A DNA stretch of 53,841 bases from assembly GCA_003506895.1 (NCBI GenBank), contig DNXO01000160.1:23396-77236 (forward strand), written 5' to 3'. The notes beneath the pieces were generated by a model. It searched no databases. It was not told the origin of the DNA and saw nothing but the letters and a program-made list of their open reading frames with translations. The stretch comes from Acetobacteraceae bacterium (lineage in GTDB: Bacteria; Pseudomonadota; Alphaproteobacteria; Acetobacterales; Acetobacteraceae). Positions 17,312 to 26,097 of this stretch are shown in pieces. The position numbers and the translations under genes are program-made. The number at the start of each line of letters is the position of its first letter. Positions within the stretch are counted from its first letter, which is position 1.

Positions 17312-18886
17312 ATGGACTCATTACGTGTCATGCTTTCCCAATACCTTCGCGCGGCCTGGCGCCGCCGGTGGATGGGCGTGATCGTTGCCTGGCTGGTGTG
17401 TGGTGTCGGCTGGGTCGCGGTCTATTCGATCCCGAACACGTATGAATCCGGAGCCCGGCTTTTCGTTGACGCGGATGCGGTCCTGACCCCGTTGTTGCGG
17501 GGCCTGGCCGCCGACTCGGCGCCCACCACCCAGTTGGAGATTTTGCAGCGAACATTGCTGAGCCGTCCAAATCTCGAAAAACTTGTTTCTAAAACGGACC
17601 TCGACCTGACCCTGAACGGGCCGTCCGATCGCGAGCGGTTGCTTACCCGTTTGGGTACGGACATCAAGGTCGTCCCGCAGACAAAGAACCTGTTCACCAT
17701 TACCTATCGCGACAAAAGCCCCAAACTGGCGCATGACGTGGTGCAGACGCTGCTGACAATCTTTGTCGAAAGCGCCACCGGCGGCTCTCGCTCCGACATG
17801 GAAAATGCACGCCGGTTCCTGGAACGGCAGATCCAGTCTTATGAGCAACAGCTTCGCGCGGCCGAAAAGCGGCGGGCGGATTTCCGGGCTCGCTACATCG
17901 AAATCCTGCCAGCCGACAACAACCCCAATGTTCCGGCGTTGGAAAGTGCGCGTGTCCAGGCCGCTGCCCTGGAAGGCAAGCTACAGGACGCCCTGATCTC
18001 GCGCGACGCATTGAAGCAAGAAGTTGAAAACACCCCGCCCATGTTGGTGGTGGAAAGCGGTGGCCCTAATGGTCTGGGTTTTGCCAACGGTCTGGCGCCG
18101 CGTAGCCGGCTTCAGGAAGCGGAAGACCAGCTCAACATGCTGTTGCTCAAGGATACCGATCAGCATCCCGACGTGATCGCGCAACGGAAACTGATCGAGG
18201 CCCTGAAGAACGAACCTCGTCCAAGCTCGGCGGCGGTTGCCGCCAAGGATGCGGCGACCGCCAGGGACAATGCCGCCAATACCGTTAAACGATCGGTTCC
18301 CAACCAGGTCTACGACCAGTTGAAGGTGAAACTGATCGAGGCGGATACAAATGTTATTTCGCTGCAGCGCCAGCGCGACGACGCGGTACGCTATCGCGAG
18401 CGGCTGGAGAAAGTGCAGCGCGAGCAGCCCGGCTTGATTGCGGAATACCAGAATATGGACCGCGATTATAGCGTGCTCCGCAAAAACTATGAGGAACTCC
18501 TCGGCCGGTTGCAGTCCGCGAACATCGCTCAGGCCGCCGATACCCAGGCTGATAAGGTCAAGCTGCAGATTATCGACCCACCGGAAATCCCGCGTCTGCC
18601 GGTTGCACCAAACCGGATGTTGCTGGTTACGGGCGTCCTGCTGGGTGGCCTGGGAACGGGCGCTGGTCTCACCATCCTGTTCGGACAGCTCGACCGGTCG
18701 TTCTCCACGGTCGACGAGCTTCGCAAGCTGGGTCTTCCCGTGCTTGGCGGCATCTCGGTTCTGGGGCTGATCCCACTCCGGCAGCAACTGATGGCGGTGC
18801 TGCGGTTCGGTGCCGCCATCACTGTTCTGGTTGGCGTTTATGGCGGACTGATGGTCCACATCCTTCGTTCGGCGGCTTTGATTTAA
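17312..18886 (+). CDS. XrtA system polysaccharide chain-length determinant
   Basis: A 524-aa Wzz/GNVR-type inner-membrane protein. A transmembrane helix near residues 20-40 (GVIVAWLVCGVGWVAVYSI) precedes the Wzz domain. A long periplasmic coiled-coil region follows (about 150-400). Conserved terminal features are YEELLGRLQSANIAQ and the proline-rich IIDPPEIPRLPVAPNR before a second membrane helix (about 430-450), and a third hydrophobic segment lies near the C-terminus. It sets polymer length with the separate tyrosine kinase encoded 37 bp downstream, the two-protein form of the Wzc arrangement. The family fit to exosortase-associated chain-length proteins is good. Confidence 0.93.
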   Translation: MDSLRVMLSQYLRAAWRRRWMGVIVAWLVCGVGWVAVYSIPNTYESGARLFVDADAVLTPLLRGLAADSAPTTQLEILQRTLLSRPNLEKLVSKTDLDLTLNGPSDRERLLTRLGTDIKVVPQTKNLFTITYRDKSPKLAHDVVQTLLTIFVESATGGSRSDMENARRFLERQIQSYEQQLRAAEKRRADFRARYIEILPADNNPNVPALESARVQAAALEGKLQDALISRDALKQEVENTPPMLVVESGGPNGLGFANGLAPRSRLQEAEDQLNMLLLKDTDQHPDVIAQRKLIEALKNEPRPSSAAVAAKDAATARDNAANTVKRSVPNQVYDQLKVKLIEADTNVISLQRQRDDAVRYRERLEKVQREQPGLIAEYQNMDRDYSVLRKNYEELLGRLQSANIAQAADTQADKVKLQIIDPPEIPRLPVAPNRMLLVTGVLLGGLGTGAGLTILFGQLDRSFSTVDELRKLGLPVLGGISVLGLIPLRQQLMAVLRFGAAITVLVGVYGGLMVHILRSAALI

Positions 18887-18923
18887 CGATGACATACCAG
18901 CGACCCGACGGAGTTGATGCCTG

Positions 18924-20114
18924 ATGTTGATTCCGAAGGCATCCCACTTGGTCGAACGTGTCGCCGAACGGTTGCTCCGCTCGGGCGCGCTTGAAGACTC
19001 GGCCGCGCGGTTGCTGGTTCAGCCAGACGCCGAACCGGCGGTGGAAGCGGCCGCTGGGGCCGAAGGCGCCGGTCCAGTCTCGCCGCGATCCGTGCAGGCG
19101 CCGCGGTCCTCGCTGTTCGCGCCGCCACCGAGCTCGGCGGCGCCCAAGCGGCAGCCAGCCGCCGCCCCGAATGGGCGCGCCGATGCCCCGGACGGGGCCG
19201 AGATGCCGCCAAGTGCGCCTTTGGTCGCACCCACGCTGCCATCCCCAGCGATCCTTCAGCAGGCCCGCATTCTCGGCCAGCCCGCCGCTCAAGTCGCGGG
19301 TCTGGAGCGTCCGCAGGGTTTTACGGCACCTGAACCTGGCTTGACGCAGCGCGCGTTCAACGCCGATCCGACCTCCGCGCTGCTGCAAGGCCCAGCCTCG
19401 GTTGACGCCGTGTCGCTTGAACGCGCGGGCATGGTTGACTGGTCACGCACCCGCACCCGTATCTCCGAGGAGTTTCGGCTGGTGCAACGTCAGATCATCC
19501 GGTCGGCATTTGGACCCGGGGCCGAACCTGGATTCTCCAACCTGTTGCTCGTCACCAGCGCCCGGCCAGGAGAGGGCAAAAGTTTCATGTCCACCAACCT
19601 GTCGGGCAGTATCGCCCGGCAGGGCGACCATCACGTCCTTCTGGTGGATGCCGACTCCAAACGCGATTCGATCTGCTACAACCTTGGGTTGGCACAGGCT
19701 CGCGGGCTGCTCGATCTCGCGGCGAACCCCAAGCTGGACCCGGCCCCGCTGATCGTGAAAACCCCGATCGAGCGCTTGTCGATCCTGCCGGTGGGGCGCG
19801 AACGCGAACGCAGCGCGGAGCTGTTCTCGACCAAGGAAATGACCCGGTTGATCCAAAGCCTGGGTCGCCGTTACGCCGACCGCCTGCTGATCCTTGATGC
19901 GCCGCCGTGCCTGTCCACGTCCGATCCCGCGGTTCTGGCGCAGGTCGTAGGCCAGATTCTGTTCGTGGTAGAGGCTGATCGCACGCAGCGCGATGAAATC
20001 GAGGCGTCACTGGACCTGATCCAGGCCTGTCCGACCATCACCATGGTTCTGAACAAGCAGCAGATTTCGTCGCGCTACACGTTCGGTGCCTATTCCTCGT
20101 ACTACTCCTCCTGA
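18924..20114 (+). CDS. XrtA-associated tyrosine autokinase
   Basis: A 396-aa cytoplasmic BY-kinase of the exosortase-associated group. After a long Ala/Pro-rich, probably disordered N-terminal segment (about 25-130), the kinase domain has Walker A ARPGEGKS, Walker A' VLLVDADSKRD and Walker B LLILDAPP. The C-terminus is a tyrosine cluster (YTFGAYSSYYSS), the usual site of autophosphorylation. It lacks membrane helices and should pair with the chain-length protein encoded just upstream to control polymerisation and export. GGAG lies 10 nt before ATG 18924. Confidence 0.93.
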   Translation: MLIPKASHLVERVAERLLRSGALEDSAARLLVQPDAEPAVEAAAGAEGAGPVSPRSVQAPRSSLFAPPPSSAAPKRQPAAAPNGRADAPDGAEMPPSAPLVAPTLPSPAILQQARILGQPAAQVAGLERPQGFTAPEPGLTQRAFNADPTSALLQGPASVDAVSLERAGMVDWSRTRTRISEEFRLVQRQIIRSAFGPGAEPGFSNLLLVTSARPGEGKSFMSTNLSGSIARQGDHHVLLVDADSKRDSICYNLGLAQARGLLDLAANPKLDPAPLIVKTPIERLSILPVGRERERSAELFSTKEMTRLIQSLGRRYADRLLILDAPPCLSTSDPAVLAQVVGQILFVVEADRTQRDEIEASLDLIQACPTITMVLNKQQISSRYTFGAYSSYYSS

Positions 20115-20136
20115 TCGCGCGGCCCTCGGCAACGGG

Positions 20137-21906
20137 ATGACCGACCCACAGCGACAGGCGGACCGGCCGAAGTGGTCCACCCCGACGCCGCGAATCATTG
20201 TGCTCGCGGCGATATTTGGCCTGACGTGGGCCGGTGGTGCGCTTGCGTTTCCCCTGATCGATCCCACCGGTGACGGAGGCGTGCCAAACGGCACGGAACT
20301 GGCAGCGCCGGACGCGCGGGATCTTCAGCACCAGTTGCAGATCGTCAACGGCCTGGGTGGGGCGGGCGGCAGTCAGGCATGGACGTTCACCCCGCGGTTC
20401 GACTTTCAGCAGATGCTGACCGACAACGTGTTGCAGCAGAACAGCCCGCGGGTCTGGGACACGGTGTCTTACTTTGCCCCGGGCTTCAGCCTGCTGGGTA
20501 ATACGCCGCGGGCGATCGTCAATTTCACCTACACGCCGACTCTCTCGCTGTATGCACGTGAAAGCTCCCTGAACGCGCTGACCCAGCAGTTCAACGGAAC
20601 CGCGACGATCACTGCCGTGCCCGATCTGCTGTTTGTCGATCTGCGCACGGTGGCGGGTGTGGTTAATACCTATGGTGGTCTGGGCGGCATGGGCGGGGTC
20701 GGCGCGACCCAGGCCGCCACGCCGCAAAGTACGATTCCAATGCTGGCCGGCAATGCCCAGGGGCTGAACCGGAACAATGAATCCCAGTTCGCCAGTGCCG
20801 GCATCACGCCCTACATCCTGCGTCAGTTCGGTGACTGGGGCACATTACGGGTTGGTGATTCGGTGGATGTCAGCCGCTCCGACACGCTGTCCGGCTTTGC
20901 CGCCTCACCGTTCCCAACCGGGGGCATCAATGGCCAGACCCTGATCACGAATGAGCAGAATGCCCATTTCGTCACCGGGGACATTCTGGAATTTTTCCAG
21001 AACGCCGTCGATGCCGACATCCAGAACAGTCAGACAACGGCCGATGCCGGCTCCATCAAAGGGGTAACCGGTCAACCGATCGCGGGGTCGTTTCAGTCTT
21101 CGATGCACCGCGTGGTTTTTTCCGATACGATTACCTATCTCGCCAACCGCTACGTCTCGCTTTTCGTCTCGGGCGGTCATGAGGACATCGTTTACACCGG
21201 CTTTTATTCGCTTCCGATTCACGATCTGACATGGAGCCTAGGCACCACCATCACGCCGAACCCTGATAGCCAGCTAACTCTGAGTTACGGTCACCAAAAT
21301 GGCTTCAATTCAGCTTCCGTGAACGGCCATTATGCACTGACCGCCCGCACGGTGCTGACCGCTTCCTATGGCAGCAGCCTGGGAACGCAATTGCAAAACC
21401 TTCAAAATCAGCTTGGCCTGGCGAGCAGCACCGCCAACGGCGCACTGGTCAACGGTCAGACCGGCGGCCGGTTATTTAGCAGCATCAATGCGCTGCCCGT
21501 GCAAGCGGGTCTGTTCCGAACCGATATGCTGGATGTCGGCTTACAAACCGCCAGGGACCGCGACATCTTCACGTTCGATTTCGCTCTCAGCAAGCAGTCC
21601 ACCCAGATGGCCGGGCCATCAGCGACGGGCCAGGCCGATACCTTCACGACCACATGGGTCCACCAGATGCGGCCGGATATGACGGTGAACGCGTTCTTTT
21701 CGTATTCGATCCAAAATCAAAGCGGCGTCGTGGGGCCGAATTGGGGCGACGGCACCTCCATCGCCGCCAGCCTCGCCTGGCAATGGCAACTTTCCGATAC
21801 GCTTGGTGCCAGCTTGCGGTATTCATACTTCGAACGGCAGTCCAACGCGGCGGTGTTCACCTTCTACCAGAATATGATCATCCTCGGCGTCTCGAAAACC
21901 TTCTGA
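20137..21906 (+). CDS. XrtA/PEP-CTERM-associated outer-membrane beta-barrel protein
   Basis: A 589-aa exported protein that fits the uncharacterised family found in exosortase A loci at this position. An N-terminal signal sequence (RIIVLAAIFGLTWAGGALA) is followed by alternating aromatic/polar strands typical of a large outer-membrane barrel (FVSGGHEDIVYTGFYSLP, LGASLRYSYFERQSN), ending in Phe (ILGVSKTF). The terminal aromatic residue is a BAM recognition feature. It probably forms the outer-membrane porin for the polymer. Its exact role is unproven. ATG 20137 is preferred to the upstream GTG 20086 because it avoids overlap with the kinase and places the signal peptide at the N-terminus. Confidence 0.87.
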   Translation: MTDPQRQADRPKWSTPTPRIIVLAAIFGLTWAGGALAFPLIDPTGDGGVPNGTELAAPDARDLQHQLQIVNGLGGAGGSQAWTFTPRFDFQQMLTDNVLQQNSPRVWDTVSYFAPGFSLLGNTPRAIVNFTYTPTLSLYARESSLNALTQQFNGTATITAVPDLLFVDLRTVAGVVNTYGGLGGMGGVGATQAATPQSTIPMLAGNAQGLNRNNESQFASAGITPYILRQFGDWGTLRVGDSVDVSRSDTLSGFAASPFPTGGINGQTLITNEQNAHFVTGDILEFFQNAVDADIQNSQTTADAGSIKGVTGQPIAGSFQSSMHRVVFSDTITYLANRYVSLFVSGGHEDIVYTGFYSLPIHDLTWSLGTTITPNPDSQLTLSYGHQNGFNSASVNGHYALTARTVLTASYGSSLGTQLQNLQNQLGLASSTANGALVNGQTGGRLFSSINALPVQAGLFRTDMLDVGLQTARDRDIFTFDFALSKQSTQMAGPSATGQADTFTTTWVHQMRPDMTVNAFFSYSIQNQSGVVGPNWGDGTSIAASLAWQWQLSDTLGASLRYSYFERQSNAAVFTFYQNMIILGVSKTF

Positions 21907-21915
21907 TCGCAAACA

Positions 21916-22890
21916 GTGTTCGAAAAATTCTACAACCTTTCCGGCCTACCCTTTCTGCTGACGCCCGACAGCCGGTTCTTTTTTGGATCGAGCGGGCATA
22001 GCAGGGCGATCGCGCATCTGGTCTATGGATTGTCGCAGCAGGAAGGTTTTATCGTCGTCACGGGTGATGTTGGGGCCGGCAAGACGACCTTGGTGGAGCA
22101 ACTGTGGTCGCAACTCGACCGCAACACCTACATCATCGCCCGTGTGGTGACGACGCAGGTATCGGGCGACGATCTGCTGCGCCTGGCGATGGCGAACTTC
22201 GGTCTTGGGGACACGCCCGGGACCGACAAGTCCACGTTGCTGCGCCGGTTCGAGCACATGGTCCGCGACCAGCGCAAACAGGGCCGCCGTTGCCTGCTGG
22301 TGATCGACGAAGTGCAAAACCTGTCGCTGGCCGCGATGGAGGAACTGAGGATGCTCTCCAACATCGTTGTTGACGGCAAAGCCTCGGTGCAGACGATCCT
22401 GTTGGGTCAGCCTCAGTTCCGGCCGATCCTGGCCGGCAAGGATTGGGAGCAGCTTCGCCAGCGCGTCCTCGCGTCCTATCATCTTGGCCCGCTGACCGAG
22501 GACGAAACCCGCCGTTATATCGAGCACCGGTTGCGCATGGTGGATTGGCGTGACGACCCGGTATGGGAAGACTCCGCGTTCGAGGCGGTGTTCCGCCACA
22601 GCGGCGGGATACCGCGGCGGATCAACACACTCTGTTCCCGCGTCCTGCTGTTTGGCGCGATCGAGGAAACGCACACCATCACCGGTGGCATTGTTGACGA
22701 CACCGCCGAGGAACTGGACCGCGACCTGGGCGCGGGTCTGGAACCGGTCGGGGCGCCGGAGCGGGCCGTCGTGGACCGCGACGATTTGGTCCGGCGGATC
22801 GAACAACTCGAACGGCACGCTTTCCGCCAGGAGCAGGTATTTAAGCGCGTGATGGACCTGTTGGAAGCCAACGCCACGGGACGGGTGTGA
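21916..22890 (+). CDS. XrtA-associated AAA ATPase (ExeA/GspA-like)
   Basis: A 324-aa ATPase of the general-secretion ExeA type, in the subfamily tied to PEP-CTERM loci. The start FEKFYNLSGLPFLLTPDSRF is characteristic. Walker A is GDVGAGKTT, Walker B LLVIDEVQNL, sensor ILLGQPQFRPIL, and the arginine-rich lid region is SGGIPRRINTLC. The last 50 residues form a charged helix. It starts with GTG 21916, 9 bp after the barrel gene. A role in energising assembly or secretion is inferred from the family. Confidence 0.92.
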   Translation: MFEKFYNLSGLPFLLTPDSRFFFGSSGHSRAIAHLVYGLSQQEGFIVVTGDVGAGKTTLVEQLWSQLDRNTYIIARVVTTQVSGDDLLRLAMANFGLGDTPGTDKSTLLRRFEHMVRDQRKQGRRCLLVIDEVQNLSLAAMEELRMLSNIVVDGKASVQTILLGQPQFRPILAGKDWEQLRQRVLASYHLGPLTEDETRRYIEHRLRMVDWRDDPVWEDSAFEAVFRHSGGIPRRINTLCSRVLLFGAIEETHTITGGIVDDTAEELDRDLGAGLEPVGAPERAVVDRDDLVRRIEQLERHAFRQEQVFKRVMDLLEANATGRV

Positions 22891-22930
22891 GGGTGGGCTT
22901 TTTCTTCGCCACAACGCGGTATCGCGCCCG

Positions 22931-23788
22931 ATGACCCGCATTTGCAACGCGATGACCGTCGATGTGGAAGACTACTTTCAGGTCCAGGCGTTCGCGCATT
23001 GTATCGACCGCAAGGACTGGGATGCGTTTCCACGCCGTGTCGATCTGAACACCAACCGGATTCTGGATCAGTTCGATGCAGCCGGGGTCAAGGCGACGTT
23101 CTTCACCCTCGGCTGGGTCGCGCAGCGGTTTCCGGCGTTGATCCGGCGCATCGTCGATGACGGGCACGAACTGGCAAGCCACGGCTGGGATCATACCCGA
23201 GCGGACACGCAGGATCCGGAGCTTTTTCGCGCTGACGTCAGGCGGACCAAGGCGTTGCTGGAGGATACCGGCGGGACAGCGGTGATCGGCTATCGCGCTG
23301 CCACTTTTTCCATTGGTCACCGCAACATGTGGGCGTTTCCGATCCTGCGGCAGGAGGGTTACGCTTACAGTTCCAGCATCAACCCGATCAGCCATGACCT
23401 GTATGGAATGCCCGACGCGCCGCGGGTCCCGTTCCGCCCGGACGTTGCCGGCGTGATGGAGATTCCGATGACCACGGTGCGCCTGCTGGGACGCAACTGG
23501 CCGTGCTCCGGCGGCGGCTATTTCCGCCTGCTGCCCACTGGGCTGTATCGCGCGGGTCTCGACCGGGTCAATCGCCACGACCGACAACCAGGTATCTTCT
23601 ATTTCCATCCGTGGGAAATCGATGCCGGGCAGCCGCGCATCCCGAATGCCGGATGGAAGTCGCGGCTACGTCACTACACCAACCTTTCTCGGATGGAGGC
23701 CGCCCTGGACGCGCTGCTGCGGGATTTCGAATGGGACCGGATGGATCGGGTCTATGCGTCTGTCATTACCGAAATCGTGACGGCCTGA
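22931..23788 (+). CDS. Polysaccharide deacetylase, PEP-CTERM locus type
   Basis: A 285-aa NodB-homology deacetylase. The N-terminus NAMTVDVEDYFQVQAF has the catalytic/metal Asp pair region. The metal-binding motif appears as ELASHGWDHTRAD, and YRAATFSIG and YFHPWEID complete the active site. A C-terminal DUF3473-type extension is typical of the exosortase-locus subfamily. It should remove N-acetyl groups from the exopolysaccharide, probably in the periplasm or at the membrane, although no clear signal peptide is visible. Stop and next start are 4 bp apart. Confidence 0.92.
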   Translation: MTRICNAMTVDVEDYFQVQAFAHCIDRKDWDAFPRRVDLNTNRILDQFDAAGVKATFFTLGWVAQRFPALIRRIVDDGHELASHGWDHTRADTQDPELFRADVRRTKALLEDTGGTAVIGYRAATFSIGHRNMWAFPILRQEGYAYSSSINPISHDLYGMPDAPRVPFRPDVAGVMEIPMTTVRLLGRNWPCSGGGYFRLLPTGLYRAGLDRVNRHDRQPGIFYFHPWEIDAGQPRIPNAGWKSRLRHYTNLSRMEAALDALLRDFEWDRMDRVYASVITEIVTA

Positions 23789-23792
23789 CGCG

Positions 23793-24830
23793 ATGTCGGT
23801 CTCGGTCCGTATCCTGAATGCTGGCAGTGAGGCGGCCTGGGACCGTTTCGTGGACGCGATGCCGGCAGCGACGTTCTTCCATCGCGCCGCCTGGTCGCGG
23901 GTGATCGAAACCGCGTTCGGCCACACCACCTATTTCAGCTATGCCGAACGCGACGGTGCCATCACCGGGATTCTTCCGCTGGGGCGTGTCAAAACCATGC
24001 TGTTCGGCGATACGCTGATTTCGGTGCCGTTCTGTGTCTATGGCGGCCCGGTCGCCGCCGATGCCGAGAGCGAGGCCGCGCTGATGGCCCATGCTGAAAT
24101 CGTGCTGCGAAAAACCGGTGCCAGCGCGCTGGAACTGCGCCACATGACGGAGCAACCGCCCGCCGAGGGCTGGATCGAACGGCCCGACCTCTATGTCACG
24201 TTCCGCAAGGCGATTGACGCCGACCACGAGCTGAATATGAAGGCGATCCCGCGTAAGCAGCGGGCCATGGTGCGCAAAGGCATTCAGAACGGCCTGACAT
24301 CGGTTGCGAACAAGAATTCCGATGTGTTGCACGGCATCTATGCCGAGAGTGTCCGCAATCTCGGCACCCCGGTTTTCTCCCGGCGCTATTTTCGCATCCT
24401 GATGGATGCTTTCGGCGACGCGGCCGATGTCGTCACGGTTCTGGATCAGGACGCGCCGATCGCCTCGGTGATGAACTTCTACTTCCGGGACGAGGTTCTG
24501 CCGTACTATGGCGGCGGTTCGGCGGCGGCGCGCGGCCGGGCGGGCAATGACTTCTTGTACTGGGAGACGATGCGGCGAGGGGCGGACCGGGGATGCCGGT
24601 TGTTCGACTTCGGGCGCAGCAAGATCGGCACCGGATCGTTCGCGTTCAAGCACAACTGGGGCTTCGAGGAAGCCAAGCTGCACTACCGGTTTCGGTTGAA
24701 ATCAGGTGGGTCGATCCCCGACCACAACCCGCTGAACCCGAAATACCGCATGTTCATCGCTGCCTGGAAGCGCTTGCCGCTGCCGGTGGCGAATGCGGTG
24801 GGTCCGTTCATCGTGCGTGGTCTGGGGTAG
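23793..24830 (+). CDS. FemAB-like protein, PEP-CTERM locus type
   Basis: A 345-aa GNAT-fold protein of the FemAB family, in the subgroup linked to exosortase A loci. Hallmarks are AAWSRVIETAFGHTTYF near the N-terminus, the central IPRKQRAMVRKGIQNG and the C-terminal FDFGRSKIGTGSFAFKHNWG. True FemAB enzymes transfer amino acids from aminoacyl-tRNA. The reaction of this subgroup is not established, but modification of the polysaccharide with an amino-acyl or acyl group is plausible. Its stop lies 4 bp before the next start. Confidence 0.9.
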   Translation: MSVSVRILNAGSEAAWDRFVDAMPAATFFHRAAWSRVIETAFGHTTYFSYAERDGAITGILPLGRVKTMLFGDTLISVPFCVYGGPVAADAESEAALMAHAEIVLRKTGASALELRHMTEQPPAEGWIERPDLYVTFRKAIDADHELNMKAIPRKQRAMVRKGIQNGLTSVANKNSDVLHGIYAESVRNLGTPVFSRRYFRILMDAFGDAADVVTVLDQDAPIASVMNFYFRDEVLPYYGGGSAAARGRAGNDFLYWETMRRGADRGCRLFDFGRSKIGTGSFAFKHNWGFEEAKLHYRFRLKSGGSIPDHNPLNPKYRMFIAAWKRLPLPVANAVGPFIVRGLG

Positions 24831-24834
24831 GGGG

Positions 24835-26052
24835 ATGCCCGATCTTCTGTTCCTCACGCAGCGCCTGCCGTATCCGCCCATGAAGGGCGAGAAAATACGG
24901 CCGCTGCAAATCCTCAAATACCTGACGCAATGGTATGACGTTCATCTTGGCTGCCTGATCGACGACCCGTCGGACGCCCAGCATATCGGCACCATCGCCG
25001 CGATGTGCCGCGATATCCATGTCGCCACCCTGAACCGCAAGGTCGCCAAGCTGACCTGCCTGAGCGGCTTGGTAACCGGCGAGTCCCTCAGCGTCACCTT
25101 TTTCCGTGACCGGGGGCTTACCAACTGGGTCCGTAACGTCATGGAAAACGTCCGGCCAGAGGTCATCTTCATCAACTCCGGCAACATGGCGCCTTACGTC
25201 CTGGACCTGCTGAAGCGGGAAACCCGTATCTGCGATCTGGCGGATGTCGACTCCGAGAAATGGCGTGCCTATGCCGACACCACCAAGGGGCCGATGCGCC
25301 ACGTCTATCGGCGCGAGTGGCACAAGGTGGCCGCGCTGGAAAAGCGGATCGCCTATGAGTGCGACGTTTCCAGCTTCGTGTCCGAGGCCGAGGCGTCCTT
25401 GTTCAAAAATCTGGTCCCGGAGCGGGCCGGTCATATCCGCGGCGTCAGCAGTGGGGTCGATCATCGTTATTTCGATCCGGCGATCGAACACGCCCCGGTC
25501 TTTGACACCACGCTGCCCACCTACGTCTTTACCGGCACCATGGACTATCCGCCCAACGTCGATGCGGTGGTTTGGTTCGCGACCGAAATCCTGCCGCTGA
25601 TCCGTCGTACCGTCCCGACGGCGCAATTCTACATCGTCGGCAACGGGCCCAGTCCGGAGGTCCAGCGGCTCGCCCAGATCGGCGGGGTTTTCGTCACTGG
25701 CCGCGTGCCCGATGTCCGCCCCTATGTCGCCCACGCCACAGCCGGTGTCGCGCCGATGCGCATCGCCCGTGGCATCCAGAACAAGGTGCTGGAGGCGATG
25801 TCGCTGGGTAAGGCGGTCGTTGTGACCTCCGGCGCACTGGAGGGGATCGAGGCGGAACCGGAAACCGACATTCTGCTAGCTGACACAGAGGCTGCCTTTG
25901 CCGCCGCTTGCTGTCGTCTGGCCATGACAAACGACGGTCCGGCGATCGGCGCCGCCGCCCGCACCCGCATCGTGCGCGACTACGACTGGTCCGCTCGGTT
26001 ACGGCAATTCGACGACCTGCTGCGCCCGGTGGCGGTGGCGGAAACCGTATGA
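24835..26052 (+). CDS. XrtA-associated sugar transferase Stp1 (GT4-like)
   Basis: A 405-aa GT-B glycosyltransferase matching the PEP-CTERM/EpsH1-associated Stp1 family, with the signature N-terminus LLFLTQRLPYPPMKGEKIR. Other hallmarks are ADVDSEKWRAYA, SSGVDHRYFDP, FTGTMDYPPNVDAV at the start of the donor-binding domain, and MRIARGIQNKVLEAMSLGKAVV with the conserved Glu. ATG 24835 is chosen since a purine-rich GGGGTAGGGGG precedes it directly; the frame is open further upstream into the FemAB-like gene. It adds a sugar to the exopolysaccharide repeat; donor and linkage are unknown. Confidence 0.92.
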   Translation: MPDLLFLTQRLPYPPMKGEKIRPLQILKYLTQWYDVHLGCLIDDPSDAQHIGTIAAMCRDIHVATLNRKVAKLTCLSGLVTGESLSVTFFRDRGLTNWVRNVMENVRPEVIFINSGNMAPYVLDLLKRETRICDLADVDSEKWRAYADTTKGPMRHVYRREWHKVAALEKRIAYECDVSSFVSEAEASLFKNLVPERAGHIRGVSSGVDHRYFDPAIEHAPVFDTTLPTYVFTGTMDYPPNVDAVVWFATEILPLIRRTVPTAQFYIVGNGPSPEVQRLAQIGGVFVTGRVPDVRPYVAHATAGVAPMRIARGIQNKVLEAMSLGKAVVVTSGALEGIEAEPETDILLADTEAAFAAACCRLAMTNDGPAIGAAARTRIVRDYDWSARLRQFDDLLRPVAVAETV

Positions 26053-26097
26053 GGACGGACCGATGAACCGGCCGACCCAAACCGAAAGTGGCATAAG

